Program-made: the position numbers and the translations under genes
Notes under the pieces: generated by a model
What the model saw: the letters and a program-made list of their open reading frames with translations, nothing else
Databases searched by the model: none
Told to the model about the DNA's origin: nothing
Source: Prolixibacteraceae bacterium
Lineage (GTDB): Bacteria; Bacteroidota; Bacteroidia; Bacteroidales; Prolixibacteraceae
Assembly: GCA_028282195.1 (NCBI GenBank)
Contig: JANQII010000332.1
Location: forward strand, 1 to 37,791
Direction: 5' to 3'
Length of the DNA stretch: 37,791 nt
Part shown: positions 29,325 to 37,554 of the stretch, piece after piece
Layout: each line of letters starts with the position of its first letter
Position numbering within the stretch: the stretch's first letter is position 1

Positions 29325-29681
29325 ATGGATATAAAAGCTATTAAAACAGAAGAGTATTACAACCAAGCATTAAAAAGATTGGAGGAAATTTTCCACGCAG
29401 AAATCGATACACGGGAAGGAGACGAAGCGGAGGTTCTTTCTATCTTAATCGAGAAGTATGAGGACGAGCATTATCCAATCGGATGGCCTGATCCAATCGA
29501 GGCAATAAAATTCCGAATGGAACAAATGGGAATGAAACAAAAGGATTTGGCAGAAGTGCTTGGATTTACGAGTCGGGTAAGTGAAATTCTTAACAGAAAA
29601 CGTAAATTGACATTAAATATGATAAGAAAGCTGAGCGACAAACTGCATATCCCTACCGAAGTACTAGTGCAAGAATATTAA
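29325..29681 (+). CDS. higA: HigA-type XRE-family antitoxin
   Basis: A 118-residue antitoxin. The N-terminal part (EEYYNQALKRLEEIFHAE, then GDEAEVLSILIEKYEDEHYPI) contacts the toxin in this family. The C-terminal half is a helix-turn-helix (MKQKDLAEVLGFTSRVSEIL, about 72-113). It begins one base after the higB stop. It should neutralise HigB and repress the operon through the 28981-29003 palindrome. Confidence 0.9.
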   Translation: MDIKAIKTEEYYNQALKRLEEIFHAEIDTREGDEAEVLSILIEKYEDEHYPIGWPDPIEAIKFRMEQMGMKQKDLAEVLGFTSRVSEILNRKRKLTLNMIRKLSDKLHIPTEVLVQEY

Positions 29682-29738
29682 ATGAAAAAAGTAAGTTGCC
29701 AGCAATGGCTACAATAATTGCTTGTTTCCATCTACATT

Positions 29739-29890
29739 GAGGCTGTCCAAAAAGAATAAAATTCAAACCGCGAAGAACGTATAAGATTATGCAAAGAACA
29801 CTAATATCCTGATATAACAAAGCTTGGCTCTTTGTGTCTTTTGCGTTTCCTTAAAATACTTAGCGGTTAAGTTAACTTTTTGGACAGCCT
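29739..29890 (-). mobile_element. MITE copy 2 with GGCTGTCCAAAAAG termini
   Basis: A 149-base element (29741-29889) with the same ends as 9741-9889 but inverted relative to it; inner words such as ttaacttaaccgctaagt and gaattttattctttttg match after reverse complement. No coding capacity, no clear target duplication. It lies between the two toxin-antitoxin pairs. Confidence 0.8.
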
Positions 29891-29998
29891 TTACTTGGAG
29901 TGTTTTTGCAAAGTTGAGTGCCTGTCCACGCAACTAGCTATAGCAGAGACTGCTCAATGCATACTATAATTTATAATTTACTTCATTCCCAAAAGTTC

Positions 29999-30331
29999 TT
30001 AGTACCGCATGATATCATCAAGACCTTGTTTAAGCTTTTTAAATTGTTCTTTTGAAATAGTTCCAATCTTTTTTATCAAACGGTCTTTAGAAACTGAGCG
30101 AATGTGAAAAATCATGATTTCAGATTTCTCTGTTAGGCCATTTTGCTCATTAGGCTCAAGAATAATATTCCCTTTATAGTTCTTTATTTTAGTGGTTAAC
30201 GGGCAGGTGATTACCGCCTGAAGGTATTTGTTTAGCATATTACCACTAACAATTACTACAGGCCTGAAACCCTGCTGTTCGCTACCTTTTGTTGGGTTGA
30301 GGTCAGCATACCATATTTCACACTGTTTCAT
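29999..30331 (-). CDS. MazF/PemK-family toxin
   Basis: A 110-residue endoribonuclease toxin. The N-terminal IWYADLNPTKGSEQQGFRPVV with the conserved G-x-E-Q-x-G-x-R-P loop, then VITCPLTTKI and the C-terminal IRSVSKDRLIKKIG are standard for MazF. It overlaps the antitoxin stop by four bases (ATGA type), so translation is coupled. Confidence 0.93.
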   Translation of the reverse strand: MKQCEIWYADLNPTKGSEQQGFRPVVIVSGNMLNKYLQAVITCPLTTKIKNYKGNIILEPNEQNGLTEKSEIMIFHIRSVSKDRLIKKIGTISKEQFKKLKQGLDDIMRY

Positions 30332-30561
30332 TGATCCAATTGTTTCATATAGTCTTCCATGCCTTCTTCTGCCATATCAAATATATTGATGTCATCAGCG
30401 GCTTGTTTGTATGATTTCACATACTCTGAGCGTATCAGTTGGTCGAGATAGATCGTTAAAGCTTTCTCAATTATTTTATTTTTTGGCATGGAAAGCCTTC
30501 CTGCTGTTTCATTCAACTTTTGCAGCAGATCATCTGGAAGTGTGCTGGTAAATGTTGTCAT
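30328..30561 (-). CDS. Ribbon-helix-helix antitoxin of the MazF-type toxin
   Basis: A 77-residue protein. The N-terminal FTSTLPDDLLQKLNETAGRL-type strand and helices match ribbon-helix-helix repressors (KIIEKALTIYLDQL), and the C-terminal acidic tail (DMAEEGMEDYMKQLDQ) would occupy the toxin RNA channel. It overlaps the mazF-type gene by four bases. Confidence 0.85.
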   Translation of the reverse strand: MTTFTSTLPDDLLQKLNETAGRLSMPKNKIIEKALTIYLDQLIRSEYVKSYKQAADDINIFDMAEEGMEDYMKQLDQ

Positions 30562-30661
30562 TATTTCTAAATCATATTTATGAAATACAAATATATTTTA
30601 AAAATAACAGAAATACAACTGGCTTTCAACTTCATTCTTCCATCTGTAAAAAAAATTCTTT

Positions 30662-30669
30662 TACTTTTG
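30662..30669 (+). promoter_or_regulatory. Candidate -7 box of the TauE/SafE gene
   Basis: TACTTTTG fits TAnnTTTG, 19 bases before the ATG at 30689. No TTTG is present at the -33 distance. Confidence 0.45.
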
Positions 30670-30688
30670 CTGAACCTGAACAAACATT

Positions 30689-31444
30689 ATGGAATTCCTG
30701 TCTTCAATTGAGCTTACCCCGTTGCAATGGTTTTTGATGGCCTTATGCGGAATGCTGATAGGCATGTCAAAAGTTGGTGTGCCTGGCGTATCCATGATTG
30801 TTGTTCCTACTCTGGCATTTATTTTTGGAGGAAAACTATCGACTGGCATTTTACTTCCAATGCTTATGATGGCCGACGTTTTTGGTGTTGCGTATTACAG
30901 GAGGCATGCAGAGTGGAAATACTTATTCAAAATCATTCCGTGGGCTTTTGTTGGCATCGGGATTGCGCTGTGGGTTGGTGAAATTGTTAACGATGAGCAA
31001 TTCAAAGATATCATTGCGGTCCTGGTTTTCTTATGCATTGGATTAATGCTATGGAAGGACAGGAAGAAAGGTAAAAACTTTTTCCCGGATAACTGGTGGT
31101 TTGCTGCTTCTATGGGCATACTTGGGGGATTTGCAACAATGATTGGAAATGTTGCCGGCCCAATATTCGCCATTTATTTATTGGCTATGCATCTTCCCAA
31201 AAATAATTTTATCGGAACATCAGCCTGGTTCTTCTTGATTATCAATATATTCAAGTTCCCTTTGCATGTTTTGGTCTGGAAAACGATTGATTGGGAAAGT
31301 CTTACCATAGATTTAATGACATTGCCGGCAATTGCGCTCGGAGCTTATTTAGGTGTTGTTTTGGTTAAAAAGATTCCTGAAAACACTTATCGGGCTTTTG
31401 TAATAATTATCACTGCATTATCCGCCTTCCTTTTATTGATATAA
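30689..31444 (+). CDS. TauE/SafE-family permease
   Basis: A 251-residue membrane protein with about eight hydrophobic spans. The two internally related halves begin with GMLIGMSKVGVPGVSM and GILGGFATMIGNVAGPIFAIYLL, the Gly-rich repeats typical of the TauE/SafE sulfite/sulfonate exporter family. The substrate is probably a sulfur-containing or other organic anion, but members vary. Single-gene unit with a -7 box and a terminator. Confidence 0.9.
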   Translation: MEFLSSIELTPLQWFLMALCGMLIGMSKVGVPGVSMIVVPTLAFIFGGKLSTGILLPMLMMADVFGVAYYRRHAEWKYLFKIIPWAFVGIGIALWVGEIVNDEQFKDIIAVLVFLCIGLMLWKDRKKGKNFFPDNWWFAASMGILGGFATMIGNVAGPIFAIYLLAMHLPKNNFIGTSAWFFLIINIFKFPLHVLVWKTIDWESLTIDLMTLPAIALGAYLGVVLVKKIPENTYRAFVIIITALSAFLLLI

Positions 31445-31456
31445 ATCATTAAAAAT

Positions 31457-31480
31457 CCACCCTCAAAGAAGGAGGGTTTG
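31457..31480 (+). terminator. Terminator of the TauE/SafE gene
   Basis: CACCCTC and GAGGGTTTG form a 5-7 bp stem (CCCTC/GAGGG core) with a 7-base loop and a weak T-rich end, 13 bases after the stop. Confidence 0.6.
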
Positions 31481-31481
31481 A

Positions 31482-31523
31482 TTTGTACAGGGGTGTCATC
31501 TTTTCAAAAGATGACACCCATTG
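31482..31523. repeat. Dispersed hairpin repeat, copy 2
   Basis: Same 42-base unit as 18023-18064: stem GGGTGTCATCTT/AAGATGACACCC, flanked by tttgtacag and attg. It differs only in two loop bases. It lies directly after a terminator. Confidence 0.8.
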
Positions 31524-31921
31524 TTTACAAAAACACAGAAAATCAAAATAAGAAAGAAGGAACAAACAATGGATAAGTAGCCAGTCAGGAACTTTCTGAT
31601 TGGATATTTCTTGTCTGCCGTCCCTACGGAAGGAAATCCATCTCTTCGGGAGGAAATCCGACAGGCAGGTTTATTCGATATTTTACATTTGAGTTGTGCC
31701 GGATACTGGATGCTCGATACTCGATACTGGATGCTGCATTCGCAACCCGCAACCCGAAACCCGCAACCCACTACTAAACTTTTTCTTACTTTCATTTTTT
31801 ATTGTTTTCCTTTCCTTGGCTGATACCCCGTCTGCTTGCAGCGGGGTAGTTCATTTTATACTAAAAAGGTTTTGGTAGAAGTTATATCTTTGAGTTTCTA
31901 ATTGATTCAAAAGAATATTAC
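31524..31921. repeat. Gene-free region with simple repeats and a strong hairpin
   Basis: No gene is supported. It has ctgccgt...gacaggcag words (about 31615-31670), gatactggatgctcgatact tandem words (about 31702-31738), aacccgcaaccc tandem words (about 31742-31772), and the hairpin TACCCCG/CGGGGTA (31824-31848) with an inner CTG/CAG pairing. A TATCTTTG -7-like box at 31885-31892 lies 33 bases before the methyltransferase ATG. Confidence 0.55.
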
Positions 31922-31924
31922 TTG

Positions 31925-32638
31925 ATGGAACAACTTAAATCTTTCTTTAACGGCAAATCAATAAAAAATATACTTGATATAGGAACCGGAGCCGGAGACT
32001 TTGTCAAAGTGCTTGATGATACATTTGGGGATTCGGTTGCAATTGTAGGAACTGATCCTGGGGAACAATGGCTAAAAGAAGCTCGTGAGCGTTTCCCAAA
32101 GGAGCACATTCAATTTATTCGAATGGAAGGGGAGAAGCTGGGTTTTAATGATGATTCATTTGATGTGGTTTCCATTTCAAATGCACTTCATCATTTGAAG
32201 GATATTGAGCAAGGCTTTTCTGAAATGAAGCGTGTATTAAAACCAAATGGATGGGTTGTGATTAATGAAATATCTGATGGTGATTTGAACGAGGCGCAAG
32301 AAAACCAAAAGATGTTGCACCATTTCAAGTCATTTGTTGATCGTCTTCATGGGATTAGTCATAAAAAAACCTGGACAAAAGAAGAGATAGTTGATATAGT
32401 AAAAGAGAATGGGGTAGATGTTCAGTTATCTTTTCCACATGAGAAAATGAAGAAGGCCAATTTTGATGAGGTTTTTCTGGATGAAAGGTATCAAATGATG
32501 GAAAACCTTTTAGAAGAACTTCAGGGACGCCCGGAACATGAAAAGATGGCTGATAAGCTTGCTCTTTTTCGGGAACGTCTGGATAAACATGGCTTCCAAA
32601 TGGCCACTCAGTTAATGGTTGTTGGCCAATTCACTTAA
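31925..32638 (+). CDS. Class I SAM-dependent methyltransferase
   Basis: A 237-residue cytosolic protein with motif I ILDIGTGAGDFVKVL (about residues 16-30), an acidic post-I turn (IVGTDPG), motif II/III DVVSISNALHHL and LKPNGWVVINEI, as in the Methyltransf_11 group. The ATG at 31925 is preferred to the TTG one codon upstream. The substrate is not predictable; a MenG/UbiE-like small-molecule or tRNA target are both possible. Monocistronic by spacing. Confidence 0.88.
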   Translation: MEQLKSFFNGKSIKNILDIGTGAGDFVKVLDDTFGDSVAIVGTDPGEQWLKEARERFPKEHIQFIRMEGEKLGFNDDSFDVVSISNALHHLKDIEQGFSEMKRVLKPNGWVVINEISDGDLNEAQENQKMLHHFKSFVDRLHGISHKKTWTKEEIVDIVKENGVDVQLSFPHEKMKKANFDEVFLDERYQMMENLLEELQGRPEHEKMADKLALFRERLDKHGFQMATQLMVVGQFT

Positions 32639-32824
32639 AAATATCAAAATCCAAAAAACAAATCCCCAAAAATAAAAGAAGTAACATTAGTCCCATAACA
32701 ATATTTTTGACTAGAAATGACATCTAATGACCAATGACTTAATGACTTTTTTCAGTTAGTGAGAAGCTTTTGTGTATAGATATATTTTGCAGATAGAAAC
32801 CATAGCATCATTCTTTTAAAAATT

Positions 32825-33412
32825 ATGGCAAAAATAAACTGGAAACCCGGCACAATGGTATATCCACTCCCCGCAGTACTTGTAAGTTGTGGAGAAAAAC
32901 CAGAAGAATTCAACTTAATAACAATTGCATGGACGGGAACTATTTGCAGTGATCCGCCGATGTGCTACATTTCTGTAAGGCCCAGCAGGCATTCTTACGA
33001 AATAATAAAAAGAACCGGAGAGTATGTGATTAACCTTACAACTGAGGAGTTAGCTAAGGCAACTGATTGGTGTGGAGTCCGTTCCGGTTCAAAGTTCAAC
33101 AAATGGAAAGAAATGGGCTTAACTCCCGCTTCAGCAACAGTAGTAAAAGCACCGATTGTTGAAGAGGCTCCAATAAATATTGAATGCAAAGTAAAGGACA
33201 TTATAAACCTTGGCACGCATGATATGTTTATTTCTGAAGTTGTGAACGTAATTGCTGATGATACGTTTCTGGATGAAGAAACTGGTGCTTTCAGCTTGAA
33301 AAAATCAGATCCGATTTGCTATTCCCATGGACACTACTTCAAATTAGGTGAGCCAATTGGAAAATTCGGCTGGTCGGTGGAAAAGAAAAAGAAAAAAAGA
33401 ACAGGGAAGTGA
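32825..33412 (+). CDS. Flavin reductase-like FMN-binding protein
   Basis: A 195-residue flavin reductase-like (flavoredoxin type) protein. Signature elements: WKPGTMVYPLPAVLVSCG, NLITIAWTGTICSDPPMCYISVRPSRHSY and EYVINL, the FMN-binding beta-barrel pattern, and DMFISEVVNV. Likely uses FMN for electron transfer. The Lys-rich C-terminus (VEKKKKKRTGK) is a mild oddity. It precedes the M3 peptidase by 85 bases. Confidence 0.9.
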   Translation: MAKINWKPGTMVYPLPAVLVSCGEKPEEFNLITIAWTGTICSDPPMCYISVRPSRHSYEIIKRTGEYVINLTTEELAKATDWCGVRSGSKFNKWKEMGLTPASATVVKAPIVEEAPINIECKVKDIINLGTHDMFISEVVNVIADDTFLDEETGAFSLKKSDPICYSHGHYFKLGEPIGKFGWSVEKKKKKRTGK

Positions 33413-33497
33413 ACCAAATTTTGAGTTTTCTGTAATTTATTCTGAATTGCGGATACCTATTCCCCGCAACTCTACTGAAAACTTAAAATTTTTTGAA

Positions 33498-35603
33498 ATG
33501 AAGAAAACATTTAAGGCACTGTTGCCTGCATTTTTAATTTTACTGATAATGAATAATTCGGTTGCTGAAAACCATGAAAACCCTTTATTGAAGCCTTTTA
33601 ATACGCTTCACCAAACAGCTCCCTTTGAGGAAATAAAAAATGAACATTACCTGCCGGCGTTTAAGATAACCATTGAAGAAGCTCGTGCTGAAATACAACA
33701 AGTAATTGACAACAAGGAGAAACCAGGTTTTGAGAATACTGTTGTTGCAATGGATAAGGCAGGGCAACGTTTAGGAACAATTCGTAAAGTATTTTTCAAT
33801 TTGAATTCTGCCGAAACGAATGATGAAATTCAAAAGATAGCACAAGAGGTCGCGCCAATGCTGGCCGAGTTTAGCAATGATATTTCGTTGAATAAAGATT
33901 TGTTTGAACGGGTTAAGGTTGTATACAATCAAAAGGATAAATTGAAGCTGGATGCAGAGCAGCAAACGCTTCTAGAGAAGTCTTATTTAGGTTTTGTACG
34001 GAACGGTGCCAATCTAACTGAAGAACAAAAAGTTCGTTACCGTGAAATTTCTGCCGAGCTTTCAAAACTTAGTTTGAAGTTCTCCGAAAATGTTTTGGCT
34101 GAAACCAATGCATTTGAAATGCTAATTACAGATGAGGCCGACCTTTCAGGCTTGCCCGGTTTTGCAAAAGAAGCTGCTGCACATGCCGCTAAGTCTAAAG
34201 GTAAGGAAGGTTGGTTGTTCACGCTTCAGTTTCCAAGCTTTGGCCCTTTTATAAAATATGCAGACAGCCGTGAATTGCGTGAAAAAATCTATCGTGCATT
34301 TACAACTAAAGCAAATAAAGGGAATGAATATGACAACAATGAATTGATTAAAAAGATTGTTGATTTGAAGCATGAAAGAGCAAATCTTTTAGGATATGAT
34401 TCACATGCTGATTTTCAATTGGAAAGAAGAATGGCCGAAACACAAGAACGTGTTCTGGAGTTTCTTGATGATTTGCACAAAGCATCACGCCCCGTTGCTG
34501 AAAAAGACTTTGCAGAGGTAACTGAATTTGCCAAAGAACTTGGTTTTACCGGGAAAATTCAAAGGTGGGACTGGACCTATTATTCTGAAAAATTGAAGAA
34601 TGCAAGGTATGGGTTTAACGAAGAAGAAGTGAAGCCATACTTTAAATTGGAAAATGTAATTGATGGCGTTTTTGGATTGGCTAAAACGCTTTACGGAATA
34701 GAGCTGAAGGAAAATAAAGATATACAGGTTTATCACCCTGATGTGTTAGCTTATGAAGTTTTTGATGAAAGTGGTAAATTCTTGTCCGTGTTGTACATGG
34801 ACTTCTTCCCACGTGAAGGAAAACGTTCAGGTGCATGGATGACCAGTTTTCGCGATCAACACCTGAAAGATGGCAAGGATGTTAGGCCACATGTGAGCAT
34901 TGTTACCAACTTTACAAAACCAACCGATACTACACCTTCATTGCTGACATTTGAAGAAGTAACTACTTTCCTTCATGAGTTTGGGCATGGTTTGCACGGT
35001 ATGCTTAGTAAGTGTCAGTATTCCGGAACCTCGGGCACCAGTGTTTTCTGGGACTTTGTAGAGCTTCCCTCTCAAATCCATGAAAACTGGGCTTATGAAA
35101 AAGAGTGGTTGGATTTGTTTGCTGTTCATTATGAAACCGGGGAAAAAATTCCGGCTGAGTTAATTGAAAAAATTGTTGCAGCGAAGAACTTTCAATCTGG
35201 TTATATGTCTGAAAGACAATTAAGCTTTGGAATGCTGGATATGGCTTATCATGTGTTAACAGAGCCATTAAGTGAAAAGCCTGCTGAACTGGAAGCTAAA
35301 GCAATGGCTCCAACCGAATTGTTTGATCCTGTTGAAGGAAGTATGATGAGTACAGCATTCTCGCATATTTTTGCAGGTGGTTATGCTGCAGGTTACTACA
35401 GTTATAAATGGGCTGAAGTTTTAGATGCGGACGCATTTGCAGCATTTAAAGAGAATGGCATTTTTGATAAGGAAACTGCAGACTCATTCCGTGAAAATAT
35501 TCTGGAAAAAGGGGGCAGTGAACATCCAATGCTACTTTACAAACGTTTCCGTGGACAAGAACCAACAGTGGATGCATTGCTTGAAAGAAGTGGTTTAAAA
35601 TAG
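33498..35603 (+). CDS. M3-family zinc oligopeptidase (Dcp-like), exported
   Basis: A 701-residue metallopeptidase of the M3A dipeptidyl-carboxypeptidase/oligopeptidase A group. The open frame begins at 33348 but overlaps the flavin reductase there; the ATG at 33498 (MKKTFKALLPAFLILLI) opens a signal peptide ending near SVAEN, so the protein is periplasmic. The zinc motif is HEFGHGLHG (H493, E494, H497) with third ligand E522 in FVELPSQ. The C-terminal MSTAFSHIFAGGYAAGYYSYKWAEVLDADAF and GGSEHPMLLYKRFRG blocks are typical. Probably degrades peptides in the periplasm. Confidence 0.96.
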   Translation: MKKTFKALLPAFLILLIMNNSVAENHENPLLKPFNTLHQTAPFEEIKNEHYLPAFKITIEEARAEIQQVIDNKEKPGFENTVVAMDKAGQRLGTIRKVFFNLNSAETNDEIQKIAQEVAPMLAEFSNDISLNKDLFERVKVVYNQKDKLKLDAEQQTLLEKSYLGFVRNGANLTEEQKVRYREISAELSKLSLKFSENVLAETNAFEMLITDEADLSGLPGFAKEAAAHAAKSKGKEGWLFTLQFPSFGPFIKYADSRELREKIYRAFTTKANKGNEYDNNELIKKIVDLKHERANLLGYDSHADFQLERRMAETQERVLEFLDDLHKASRPVAEKDFAEVTEFAKELGFTGKIQRWDWTYYSEKLKNARYGFNEEEVKPYFKLENVIDGVFGLAKTLYGIELKENKDIQVYHPDVLAYEVFDESGKFLSVLYMDFFPREGKRSGAWMTSFRDQHLKDGKDVRPHVSIVTNFTKPTDTTPSLLTFEEVTTFLHEFGHGLHGMLSKCQYSGTSGTSVFWDFVELPSQIHENWAYEKEWLDLFAVHYETGEKIPAELIEKIVAAKNFQSGYMSERQLSFGMLDMAYHVLTEPLSEKPAELEAKAMAPTELFDPVEGSMMSTAFSHIFAGGYAAGYYSYKWAEVLDADAFAAFKENGIFDKETADSFRENILEKGGSEHPMLLYKRFRGQEPTVDALLERSGLK

Positions 35604-35626
35604 TAATTAACACGTTAGAATATTGG

Positions 35627-35657
35627 AAAGAGGAACTAATTGGGGTTTCTCTTTTTT
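35627..35657 (+). terminator. Terminator of the M3 peptidase gene
   Basis: AAAGAGGAAC pairs with GTTTCTCTTT (one G-U), 8-base loop, then T-rich sequence. Confidence 0.75.
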
Positions 35658-35677
35658 CTTGTTGAAAGCTTGGAAAA

Positions 35678-35707
35678 TAAAAAAGAGAACCGATTAGCTC
35701 CATTCTC
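35678..35707 (-). terminator. Terminator following tRNA-like fragment 1
   Basis: On the minus strand GAGAA and TTCTC pair around a loop and are followed by six T residues (35679-35684). It directly follows the tRNA-like 3' end, the same order as at 37514-37620. Confidence 0.55.
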
Positions 35708-35712
35708 CCTGA

Positions 35713-35775
35713 TTAGTAGCGGGGGCCGTCCCGATTGCTATCGGGATTGAACCGACGACCTTTGGGTTAAGAGCC
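35713..35775 (-). pseudogene. tRNA 3'-half-like fragment 1 with palindrome in the T arm
   Basis: The minus strand reads GGCTCTTAACCC (anticodon arm, CTT at the anticodon), AAAGGTCGTCGGTTCAA (variable loop and T arm) and GGCCCCCGCTA (acceptor 3' strand), the form of an elongator-Met-like tRNA with CAT changed to CTT. The palindrome TCCCGAT/ATCGGGA (35729-35746) is inserted in the T arm. There is no matching 5' acceptor or D-stem strand, so it is not a working tRNA. It borders a DedA-like pseudogene and has a related fragment in the same orientation at 37555-37620. Confidence 0.7.
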
Positions 35776-35776
35776 T

Positions 35777-36316
35777 AAAGAATCTGTTACCTCCAGGATT
35801 AGTACCTTTCACACTTGCGTTATTTTTTACATTCTTTGTCTTTTGCTATCAGTTGTTTAGCTTGCCTCCTCCTGTTCAAATTATTGAAAGTTCAGAGTTA
35901 TTATATGAGAAATATGGATACATAGCCTTAGTGATTGCGGCTTTTATAGAAGGAATTTTTATTTTCCTGGTTCTTTAGTCATTTTGATCGCGGTAGTTGC
36001 ATCTGGTAAATCATCGGAAGCTTTGGCTTTCATAGGATTTTATTCGTTGATTGGATTTTCAATATCATCAATTCTGATTTTTTTAAAAAAGGGAGGTATA
36101 GTTTTTACAAGGTATTATATATTTCTTGGCAAAAAAGATTTAGTAACAAATATGGAAAAGAAACTATCAAAAAATAAATTTCGCACATTATTTTTTTCTC
36201 CGATTATTAATAAAGTAGATTTCAGTGATTCACATCAAGATTGGTATATAGTTGGAGTATTAGTCTTATGGGGATTTGTAAATATTATTATTGATCAAAA
36301 GATTAGAAGAGGTTAA
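35777..36316 (+). pseudogene. DedA-like membrane protein gene, frameshifted and 5'-truncated
   Basis: Two overlapping frames form one protein. The first reads NLLPPGLVPFTLALFF...ELLYEKYGYIALVIAAFIEGIF and stops at 35975-35977. The second supplies YFPGSLVILIAVVASGKSSEALAFIGFYSL and runs to 36316. Joined around 35955-35966, in an AT-rich homopolymer stretch, they give the FIEG...PGSL pattern of DedA/VTT membrane proteins. No start codon is present; the 5' end runs into tRNA-like fragment 1. A TTG at 35984 would give a 110-residue remnant. The family call is tentative; the frameshift is well supported. Confidence 0.6.
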
Positions 36317-36345
36317 AATAAGTTTATGATTTTTGGAAGTAAGTG

Positions 36346-37185
36346 CTATTCTTTTCCTTTGATCTTCTTTTGTCTTTTGTAATCCAAAAAATTCTGTGGC
36401 GTAACCACATCTTCTCCTGTTTTTGATTCTATTTCTTTCCGTGCAACTCCGGCTACATTCCCACCTTCTTGTGCAACCTTTTTATTTTGGCTTAAGGTCT
36501 TTGGTTTTTTCTTTTTTGAGATTTCTGTAGTAGAAGCCTCTGCAAGCATGTTCAAAACCAGTTCAAGGTTTGTCATATTATCTCGCAAGTTTTCTTTTTT
36601 CAGGTTTTTGAGCTTTTTATATTCTTTGGTAGTATGCCCCGCCCAGGCTTTAGTAATTTCATCAGTTAGGATCGCATATTCCAATCCTTTTTTTACACCC
36701 CTTGCATCCCATTCATCCGTCAGTTCTTTTCGGACTTCTATACTTTTCAAACGCTGGTTGATCCACTCTTTGGAATACCCCTTTTTCAAGTAGGTTTCCA
36801 TAGCCCTGTGAAAAGCCAGTTCGGGGTCTTCTGTTTCCTCAATGCGTTCATACCCGACTTTAGCAAGCCAGAGTTTAAAAGGTTCAGCTTTGGAAGAGGG
36901 AATGGACTGGATTAGGCGTAAAAGCTGTTCGGTATCCGCTACATCGGTCATTCTCATTTTGCCGTCAGTAGCTTGCATTTTCAACTGGCTACAATTTGTA
37001 GCCACTTCACTTCCCTCCTTTTTCAACCTAGTTTTTAAAACACTCCAGTATTTTTTGGGATTATTACTTTCCGTCAAAACACCTACGACATCAATAATTG
37101 AAAAATACCATTTCTCTGCTTCATCGTCCCAATGAGCACGGATTTGGCTTTCGTTAAAAAGTTTTATGGCTGTTTCTTTCGTCAT
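36346..37185 (-). CDS. Bro-N/phage antirepressor-like protein
   Basis: A 279-residue protein. The N-terminal ~100 residues (IKLFNESQIRAHWDDEAEKWYFSIIDVVGVL, then NPKKYWSVLKTRLKKEG and TDVADTEQLLRLIQSIPS) match Bro-N/antirepressor domains; the rest (KGYSKEWINQRLKSIEVRKELTDEW, ITKAWAGHTTKEYKKLK) is the conserved C-terminal part of the chromosomal Bacteroidetes versions. A basic tail follows. It would bind DNA or a repressor. No other phage gene is nearby, so it is a solitary, perhaps domesticated or leftover, gene within the tRNA-fragment-bounded segment. Confidence 0.8.
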   Translation of the reverse strand: MTKETAIKLFNESQIRAHWDDEAEKWYFSIIDVVGVLTESNNPKKYWSVLKTRLKKEGSEVATNCSQLKMQATDGKMRMTDVADTEQLLRLIQSIPSSKAEPFKLWLAKVGYERIEETEDPELAFHRAMETYLKKGYSKEWINQRLKSIEVRKELTDEWDARGVKKGLEYAILTDEITKAWAGHTTKEYKKLKNLKKENLRDNMTNLELVLNMLAEASTTEISKKKKPKTLSQNKKVAQEGGNVAGVARKEIESKTGEDVVTPQNFLDYKRQKKIKGKE

Positions 37186-37513
37186 GGCTAAATATTTGTT
37201 TAAAAATACAGATTAATTCTACTCTAAAATTACGTTTCGGAGAAAAGTTATCCAGTAATCGTACCGTTGTAATCGTCCGAAACTTCGATACTCCTTTATT
37301 TAAAAGTTCACAACACTATCAAGAGCCTCATCAAAATCTTTATGAATGCAAAGTGTGAATAAAAACCAACTCAAAAAGGCTTTGCGGTTTATTCAGGAAA
37401 ACAGAGGGAAAAGTTTGAAATATGTGGATTTGGAGAAGAAATTGTAATTTGTTCCATGGTTCATGAAAGTTTTTGTTCTAAAATGAATGCGGGAAAAATG
37501 TTGTACCCAGAAT
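37186..37513. other. Gene-poor region upstream of the Bro-N gene
   Basis: No confident gene. A 33-codon plus-strand frame (37346-37447, ATG to TAA, Lys/Leu-rich, ending YVDLEKKL) is the only short candidate; it has no recognisable family and no clear promoter. Confidence 0.3.
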
Positions 37514-37542
37514 AAAAAAGCCGCTTCTCTCGAACCGGCTTT
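37514..37542 (-). terminator. Terminator following tRNA-like fragment 2
   Basis: AAAGCCG and CGGCTTT with inner TTC/GAA pairing; on the minus strand a T-run follows (to 37514). It lies 13 bases beyond the tRNA-like 3' end. Confidence 0.8.
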
Positions 37543-37554
37543 CCCTTTGTTTAT

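Noticed and set aside
31692-31775. Tandem gatactggatgct and aacccgc words as a regulatory array
   Set aside because: They resemble low-complexity dispersed intergenic repeats also seen near 25885, with no positional link to a promoter.
37346-37447. 33-codon plus-strand ORF
   Set aside because: No recognised family, promoter or ribosome-binding evidence; kept only as a remark.
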